Positions 6,844 to 10,354 of a stretch of 12,400 nucleotides of DNA are shown piece by piece (position 1 is the first letter of the stretch; the number at the start of each line of letters is the position of its first letter). The DNA is from Candidatus Saccharimonadota bacterium (GTDB taxonomy: Bacteria; Patescibacteriota; Saccharimonadia; Saccharimonadales; Saccharimonadaceae). The stretch covers positions 1-12,400 of the forward strand of contig WRLZ01000012.1 in assembly GCA_009777365.1 (NCBI GenBank), written 5' to 3'. The position numbers and the translations under genes were made by a program. The notes below the pieces were generated by a model, which was not told the DNA's origin, made no database searches, and worked only from the letters and a program-made list of their open reading frames with translations.

Positions 6844-7116
6844 CTACGGGCGAATGACGACCACCCCACGAAAACCGTTCGTCGTATTAGTGCCGCCAGT
6901 ATTGCGATTCAGGGACTCGACTCCAGCATTAGTGGTATTGCCCGACTGGCCGCCACGGATGAACCATGGGTTGATAGTTTCGACAGAATTGGCGTTCGCC
7001 CCCGACCACCCAGAGGTGGCTGAGAACATTTTCATCAAGACTGTCGTTGAGGCAGACAGGCCGCCAGGATTACTTATTAGGTCAATCCCTATCGCTAAAA
7101 TGACAAGATTTTTCAA
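6844..7116 (-). CDS. Short C-type-lectin-like tail protein or gene remnant (copy A)
   Basis: 90 codons from a TTG at 7116 to TAG. I cannot name it, but the last 65 residues (FSATSGWSG...NPWFIRGG...AGVESLNRNTGG...NGFRGVVVIRP) have the W-x-RGG and GFR-x-V pattern seen at the C-terminus of C-type-lectin-like and formylglycine-enzyme-like folds, the type often found in surface or variable proteins. It shares this layout with copy B at 9903-10115 on the other strand. The upstream part (KNLVILAIGIDLISNPGG) looks too short for a complete surface protein, so it may be the broken 3' end of a larger gene. Against that, a good promoter lies directly upstream. The residues are rich in Asn and Thr. Whether it is expressed is open. 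Confidence 0.45.
   Translation of the reverse strand: MKNLVILAIGIDLISNPGGLSASTTVLMKMFSATSGWSGANANSVETINPWFIRGGQSGNTTNAGVESLNRNTGGTNTTNGFRGVVVIRP
6860..7016 (-). repeat. Cassette A: 123-base variable interior between two blocks shared with cassette B
   Basis: Read on the minus strand, 7016-7001 is CCTCTGGGTGGTCGGG and 6877-6860 is CGGTTTTCGTGGGGTGGT. Both are identical, base for base, to 9928-9943 and 10067-10084 on the plus strand. The 123 bases between them differ strongly from the 123 bases of cassette B (about 39 percent identity by hand count, without gaps). Confidence 0.75.
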
Positions 7117-7118
7117 TC

Positions 7119-7157
7119 TATACTAATTAGTATACATAAAAACGATTGTAATGACAA
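7119..7157 (-). promoter_or_regulatory. Promoter with 16-base perfect palindrome upstream of copy A
   Basis: On the minus strand TTGTCA (7157-7152), a 17-base spacer and TATACT (7134-7129), each 5 of 6 to consensus. The -10 box is one end of a perfect 16-base palindrome, TATACTAATTAGTATA (7119-7134). A symmetric sequence covering the -10 and start point is typical of an operator for a dimeric repressor, but no regulator can be named. Confidence 0.5.
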
Positions 7158-7161
7158 TAAG

Positions 7162-7533
7162 CTACTCTCGTACAGAGTTTCTGAGATAGGCTAGATATTC
7201 ACTAGTACCTGCACTGAAGCGAAGGTGTTTCTTGGCTATTTCGTCTATAACAGGAATGGATTTTTCACCAATTTGTTTGCAGATTAATTGTATATCACAT
7301 AAAACGGAAAGTCTCTCGGCGCCTTCAATTACAACTTCGGGGTTGCCACATTTACGGCAAAGATCCTCGGGCTGTTCTATGACGAAGCTTTTGATTTCAA
7401 TGATTTTTGATTCCGGATTGTTGCCGCCCATGAAGCCCGGTTCTTCTTGGTAGACTTCGTATGTTTTTTTGAAGTGAGCGATTTTTGCTCGACTCTTTTC
7501 AGTGTCTCCGGCTGTGGTTGCTTGCTTTACCAT
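7162..7533 (-). CDS. Unrecognised small protein with a CxxC pair
   Basis: 123 residues with a strong start: ATG at 7533 preceded by AGGAGG at the right spacing (7543-7538). I do not recognise the family. The N-terminal 35 residues are charged and hydrophilic (EKSRAKIAHFKKTYEVYQEEPGF). The middle holds C59-x-x-C62 (LCRKCGNP) and further cysteines at 79 and 85, so a metal site is possible but not shown. The C-terminal part looks helical (IPVIDEIAKKHLRF...SEYLAYLRNS). No signal peptide or membrane segment is visible. Its long structured leader with a terminator-like hairpin suggests control by attenuation. The promoter of copy A starts about five bases after its stop codon. Confidence 0.7.
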   Translation of the reverse strand: MVKQATTAGDTEKSRAKIAHFKKTYEVYQEEPGFMGGNNPESKIIEIKSFVIEQPEDLCRKCGNPEVVIEGAERLSVLCDIQLICKQIGEKSIPVIDEIAKKHLRFSAGTSEYLAYLRNSVRE

Positions 7534-7579
7534 TGCTCCTCCTCTTTGTATTGTTTATCAATGGAGCCGTTCTAGGAAT

Positions 7580-7607
7580 AAAAACGACACCGCATATGTG
7601 TGGTGTC
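7580..7607 (-). terminator. Terminator-like hairpin in the leader of the small gene
   Basis: On the minus strand GACACC (7607-7602) pairs with GGTGTC (7591-7586), and further G-U and C-G pairs are possible inside. The stem is followed directly by GTTTTTATT. It lies about 47 bases before the start codon at 7533, inside the transcript from the promoter at 7736-7764, so it would end transcription before the gene unless it is prevented from forming. Confidence 0.65.
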
Positions 7608-7729
7608 TTACTTCCGTACGCAAACCGGCGCCTGCCGATTTGTATGCGATGCCGTTTTTATCGGCAGGCTCGCATTGGTTGAAGTAATGCGTTGCTAAAG
7701 TTTGCGATTATTACTAAAGTAAGACCACT
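7580..7729 (-). ncRNA. Folded leader or small RNA of about 150 nt, riboswitch-like layout
   Basis: From the predicted start near 7729 the minus-strand RNA has four perfect pairings. The outer stem is GTCTTACTT/AAGTAAGAC (7725-7717, 7613-7605). Inside it is CGCAAAC/GTTTGCG (7706-7700, 7625-7619). Within that are two side hairpins, CGCATT/AATGCG (7691-7686 with 7676-7671) and GCCTGCCGAT/ATCGGCAGGC (7669-7660, 7639-7630). Together they make a closed multi-branch fold. The last three bases of the outer stem (GAC) are also the first three of the terminator stem, so the two structures compete. This is the classic riboswitch or attenuator arrangement. A stand-alone terminated small RNA fits equally well. 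I could not match it to TPP, FMN, cobalamin, SAM, ZTP, T-box, SRP or 6S consensus features. Confidence 0.6.
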
Positions 7730-7735
7730 ATTTAT

Positions 7736-7764
7736 ATTATAGCATAAGACAGATTTATTTTCAA
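7736..7764 (-). promoter_or_regulatory. Promoter of the structured leader and small gene
   Basis: On the minus strand TTGAAA (7764-7759), a 17-base spacer and perfect TATAAT (7741-7736). The predicted start near 7729 is four bases before the first stem of the folded leader, which supports both calls. Confidence 0.75.
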
Positions 7765-7854
7765 GCATTTTTGGCCTTTTCGAGAAGGATTTTAGCATAT
7801 CTGATGTATGAGATATTGAACTGGTGGGGAAATCCGCTATATGTGCGTCTTGAC

Positions 7855-7879
7855 AAAAAAAGCTCGCAGGAGGCTGAGA
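7855..7879 (-). terminator. U-tract after uvrB, weak terminator candidate
   Basis: Downstream of the uvrB stop on the minus strand there is a run of seven T (7861-7855), preceded by a GC-rich stretch that forms only a very short stem (AGC/GCT). The position fits a terminator but the hairpin is poor. Confidence 0.3.
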
Positions 7880-9853
7880 TTATCTTTCTAGCTTAGCTTT
7901 AATTTCGGAGATTTGATCGCGAAGAAGGGCGGCTTGCTCGAAGTCGAGGTTGGCGCTGGCGAGGAGCATTTGGGAGTGGAGTTCGCGCATGAGCTCGGGG
8001 AATTCGGACTTGGGAACTTTGGAGAGATTGAGTTTCGGAGCTTCTTCTTTTTCGGGGATGATGGCGCGGAGGCCGAGCTTGATTTCACTGCCGACAGAGC
8101 GAGGTGTGATGTTGTTATCTTCGTTATACTTAATTTGGATAGCACGACGACGGTTGGTTTCGTCGATGGCGGTTCGCATTGAACCTGTAATATTATCTGC
8201 ATACATAATTACTTTGCCCTCTTCGTGGCGAGCGGCGCGGCCGATGGTTTGGATTAAGGCTTGGACGCTACGGAGGAAGCCTTCTTTGTCTGCGTCGAAA
8301 ATGGCAACCAGAGAAACTTCGGGAAGATCGAGGCCTTCGCGGAGGAGATTGATGCCAACCAAAACATCATAAACGCCCATGCGGAGATCGCGGAGAATGT
8401 CGGTGCGTTCCATGGTGTCGACGTCGCTGTGGATGTAGGCAGTTTTGACGCCACGATCGGTAAGAAATTCAGAGAGGTCCTCGGCCATTTTCTTGGTGAG
8501 GGTGGTGGCGAGAACTCGTTGGCCCTTGGCAACGCGCTTGTCGATTTCTTCGATGAAGTCGTCGATTTGGTTTTCGCTGGGACGGATTTCGATTTCGGGA
8601 TCGAGCAGGCCTGTCGGACGGATGATTTGCTCGGCGACGTGCTTGCCGCTTCTTTCGAGTTCATACTCGTTTGGGGTGGCTGAGACATAGATGACTTGGT
8701 TAATATGGCGGTTAAATTCCTCGAAAGTGAGCGGGCGATTATCAAGGGCGGAGGGGAGTCGGAAGCCGTATTCGACGAGGGTTTCTTTGCGGGCGCGGTC
8801 GCCATTGTACATGCCGCGGACTTGGGGTAGGGTCATGTGCGATTCGTCGATAATGAATAATGAATCATCCGGGAAATAGTCTAATAGTGTCGCTGGAGTT
8901 TGGCCCGGGTCGCGGCCGCTGAGGAAGCGAGAATAATTTTCGATACCTTTGACGAAGCCGGTTTCCTTGAGCATTTCGATGTCGTACTTGATGCGCTGGG
9001 AGAGGCGTTGTTCTTCGAGCAATAAACCTTTCGAGAGAAACCACTTCTTGCGGTCTTCATACTCGGCAAGGATTAGGGGGATGATTTTCTCGACTTGTTC
9101 GCGGGGGGTGGCATAGTGGGAGGCCGGGAAAATTTTAATAGAAGGCATAGTTTTGATAGTGGACTTAGTTAGAGTGTCGACGATCTTGATGCTTTCGATT
9201 TCGTCGAAATTGAAAGCGATGCGGTAGGCGATATTGCCAGAGGCGGGGTAGATGTCGAGAGTGTCGCCCTTGATGGTGAAAGTTCCGCGCTTGAAATCAA
9301 TGTCGTTGCGGGAGTATTGCATTTCCGTTAAGATGCGGAGGAGGCGGTCTTGCTTGAAGGGTTTGCCAGCTTCGATGGTGATGGACATGTCGGTGTAGGC
9401 TTCGGGAGAGCCGATGCCGTAGATACATGAAACACTGGCGACAATAATACAATCGCGACGTTGGAGGAGGTCGTCGGTGGCGGCGTGGCGGAGGCGGTCG
9501 ATTTCGTCATTGATCTGCGAATCCTTTTCGATATAGGTGTCGCTTGATGCGATGTAGGCTTCGGGTTGGTAGTAGTCAAAGTATGAGACAAAATAATGCA
9601 CGGCGGCGTCGGGAAAAAATTCCTTAAATTCACTGTAGAGTTGGGCGGCGAGGGTTTTGTTGTGTGCGAGAACCAGGGTTGGGGCGGAGTGAGACTGGAT
9701 AAGATTAGCCATGGTGAAAGTCTTGCCGGAGCCGGTAACGCCGAGGAGAGTCTGCTCCTTGGCACCGGATTTCAGTCCTTGGGCGAGCTTGGCGATGGCT
9801 GTGGGCTGGTCGCCAGTCGGGGCGTATTTGCTGACAAGATTGAAGATTGACAT
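7880..9853 (-). CDS. uvrB: UvrABC excinuclease subunit B
   Basis: 657 residues, full length for the family. UvrB is the ATP-dependent damage-verification helicase-like subunit that receives DNA from UvrA and recruits UvrC. The N-terminus has the conserved YAPTGDQPTAI followed by Walker A GVTGSGKT (K44). The UvrB beta-hairpin region is at about 90-125 (YFDYYQPEAYIASSDTYIEKD). The DESH motif is in FIIDESHMTLPQVRGMY. Helicase domain 2 has the typical GINLLREGLDLPE and QTIGRAARH motifs. The C-terminal UVR domain (LHSQMLLASANLDFEQAALLRDQI) binds UvrC. The ATG at 9853 matches the family start; there is no Shine-Dalgarno sequence, and an extended -10 box lies 8 bases before it. It is on the minus strand, unlike the surrounding housekeeping genes, and is flanked by the inverted cassettes A and B. 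Confidence 0.97.
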   Translation of the reverse strand: MSIFNLVSKYAPTGDQPTAIAKLAQGLKSGAKEQTLLGVTGSGKTFTMANLIQSHSAPTLVLAHNKTLAAQLYSEFKEFFPDAAVHYFVSYFDYYQPEAYIASSDTYIEKDSQINDEIDRLRHAATDDLLQRRDCIIVASVSCIYGIGSPEAYTDMSITIEAGKPFKQDRLLRILTEMQYSRNDIDFKRGTFTIKGDTLDIYPASGNIAYRIAFNFDEIESIKIVDTLTKSTIKTMPSIKIFPASHYATPREQVEKIIPLILAEYEDRKKWFLSKGLLLEEQRLSQRIKYDIEMLKETGFVKGIENYSRFLSGRDPGQTPATLLDYFPDDSLFIIDESHMTLPQVRGMYNGDRARKETLVEYGFRLPSALDNRPLTFEEFNRHINQVIYVSATPNEYELERSGKHVAEQIIRPTGLLDPEIEIRPSENQIDDFIEEIDKRVAKGQRVLATTLTKKMAEDLSEFLTDRGVKTAYIHSDVDTMERTDILRDLRMGVYDVLVGINLLREGLDLPEVSLVAIFDADKEGFLRSVQALIQTIGRAARHEEGKVIMYADNITGSMRTAIDETNRRRAIQIKYNEDNNITPRSVGSEIKLGLRAIIPEKEEAPKLNLSKVPKSEFPELMRELHSQMLLASANLDFEQAALLRDQISEIKAKLER

Positions 9854-9861
9854 ATGGGTAC

Positions 9862-9870
9862 ATTATAACA
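9862..9870 (-). promoter_or_regulatory. Extended -10 promoter of uvrB
   Basis: On the minus strand TGTTATAAT, that is TGn plus perfect TATAAT. Eight bases separate it from the ATG. No good -35 box is seen, as is usual for extended -10 promoters. No SOS (LexA) box was recognised nearby. Confidence 0.6.
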
Positions 9871-9902
9871 TATTGGGGTGAAAAAGTACAGGAGTGAACT
9901 AG

Positions 9903-10115
9903 CTCTATTACAATTCATCTTCTCTATCCTCTGGGTGGTCGGGAGGGTATGATGTGTCGGTTGACGTCGATCTTGCATGGTCTGGTAGGGGTGACTATTC
10001 TCTAGCAGGTTCTGGCACAGGCATCGAGTCTATTGGCAGCCGGAACGGAGAAGCTAGTGGAGCCCGCGGTTTTCGTGGGGTGGTTTTATACTCTGTCAGA
10101 CGTTATATAACATAA
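9903..10115 (+). pseudogene. C-type-lectin-like tail remnant (copy B)
   Basis: An open stretch of 70 codons following an in-frame TAG and ending in TAA at 10113-10115. It has no usable start codon near its beginning, so it looks like the detached 3' end of a gene. The translation (SSGWSGG...LAWSGRGDYS...GTGIESIGSRNG...ARGFRGVVLYSVRRYIT) follows the same scaffold as copy A: SGWSG, W-x-x-RG, G-[VI]-ES-[LI], GFRGVV. Similar tails are common at the ends of bacterial surface proteins with C-type-lectin-like folds. It begins about 50 bases from the uvrB start codon, so a complete upstream portion cannot be present. A small real protein with an unusual start cannot be excluded. Confidence 0.55.
9928..10084 (+). 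repeat. Cassette B: 123-base variable interior, inverted relative to cassette A
   Basis: Identical 16-base (9928-9943) and 18-base (10067-10084) boundary blocks to cassette A, in opposite orientation and about 3.2 kb away, with an interior of exactly the same length but mostly different sequence. Confidence 0.75.
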
Positions 10116-10137
10116 GAGTTGGAAGAGGCTCTATCTA

Positions 10138-10166
10138 TTGACAAAATATGATTGTAGGGTTATAAT
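10138..10166 (+). promoter_or_regulatory. Perfect-consensus promoter of the candidate tracrRNA
   Basis: TTGACA (10138-10143), 17-base spacer, TATAAT (10161-10166): a perfect match to the sigma-70 consensus. It starts 22 bases after the end of copy B and points toward cas9. The predicted start is near 10173. Confidence 0.8.
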
Positions 10167-10168
10167 AT

Positions 10169-10204
10169 ATGATATAATCCCTTGAACAAGGATTATATCA
10201 TAAC
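10169..10204 (+). repeat. Candidate anti-repeat, strongly palindromic
   Basis: A 36-base segment whose reverse complement begins GTTATGAT and ends TATCAT, the general form and length of a type II CRISPR repeat. It contains an 11-pair inverted repeat (10170-10180 with 10190-10200) and a 9-base loop. Since the array is not in the window, the match to a repeat is a prediction, not an observation. Confidence 0.4.
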
Positions 10205-10308
10205 TTTAGATTGTTAGGTTTCTATAATAATAGATTATCTAAATAATCTAGCAAAGCTTGTCATCTTGCAACTGACACAGTCGCCCAGAAAGGGGCGGCA
10301 TCTTGTTT
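10173..10308 (+). ncRNA. Candidate tracrRNA upstream of cas9
   Basis: About 135 nt without a convincing reading frame, lying between a perfect promoter and the cas9 promoter, on the cas9 strand. In order it has the candidate anti-repeat, then a perfect 8-pair hairpin TAGATTAT/ATAATCTA with loop CTAA (10231-10250), then a small stem GCAAAG/CTTGC with one bulge (10251-10269). Last is a GC-rich 7-pair hairpin GTCGCCC/GGGCGGC with one G-U pair (10280-10299), followed by ATCTTGTTT, a weak terminator-like end. Tracr RNAs guide RNase III processing of crRNA and bind Cas9; an anti-repeat followed by two or three hairpins next to cas9 is their usual layout. Alternatives are a long cas9 leader or an unrelated small RNA. 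Confidence 0.58.
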
Positions 10309-10318
10309 GGGGATAATA

Positions 10319-10347
10319 TTGACAGATGAAGCCATCTGGTGTATAAT
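10319..10347 (+). promoter_or_regulatory. Perfect-consensus promoter of cas9, predicting a leaderless mRNA
   Basis: TTGACA (10319-10324), 17-base spacer, TATAAT (10342-10347). Seven bases separate the -10 box from the ATG at 10355, so the expected start point is the start codon itself. No Shine-Dalgarno sequence is present. Confidence 0.8.
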
Positions 10348-10354
10348 ATGTGGT

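Noticed and set aside
6666..6857. Open reading frame of 63 codons on the plus strand between sbcB and copy A
   Set aside because: It runs through two inverted repeats, has no ribosome binding site and no recognisable protein features.
6854..7126. 90-codon plus-strand frame opposite copy A
   Set aside because: It is the shadow of the minus-strand frame, which shares a conserved protein pattern with copy B.
7485..7687. Two overlapping plus-strand frames (7485-7682 and 7502-7687) opposite the structured leader
   Set aside because: They overlap the start of the small gene and its folded leader and have no start signals.
9772..9978. Upstream-starting minus-strand frame overlapping the uvrB start
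   Set aside because: It is out of frame with uvrB, begins inside copy B, and the uvrB promoter lies in its middle.
6860..10084. A direct template/variable repeat pair of a retroelement
   Set aside because: Non-adenine bases differ too often between the two cassettes, and no reverse transcriptase is in the window, so only a looser relation is proposed.
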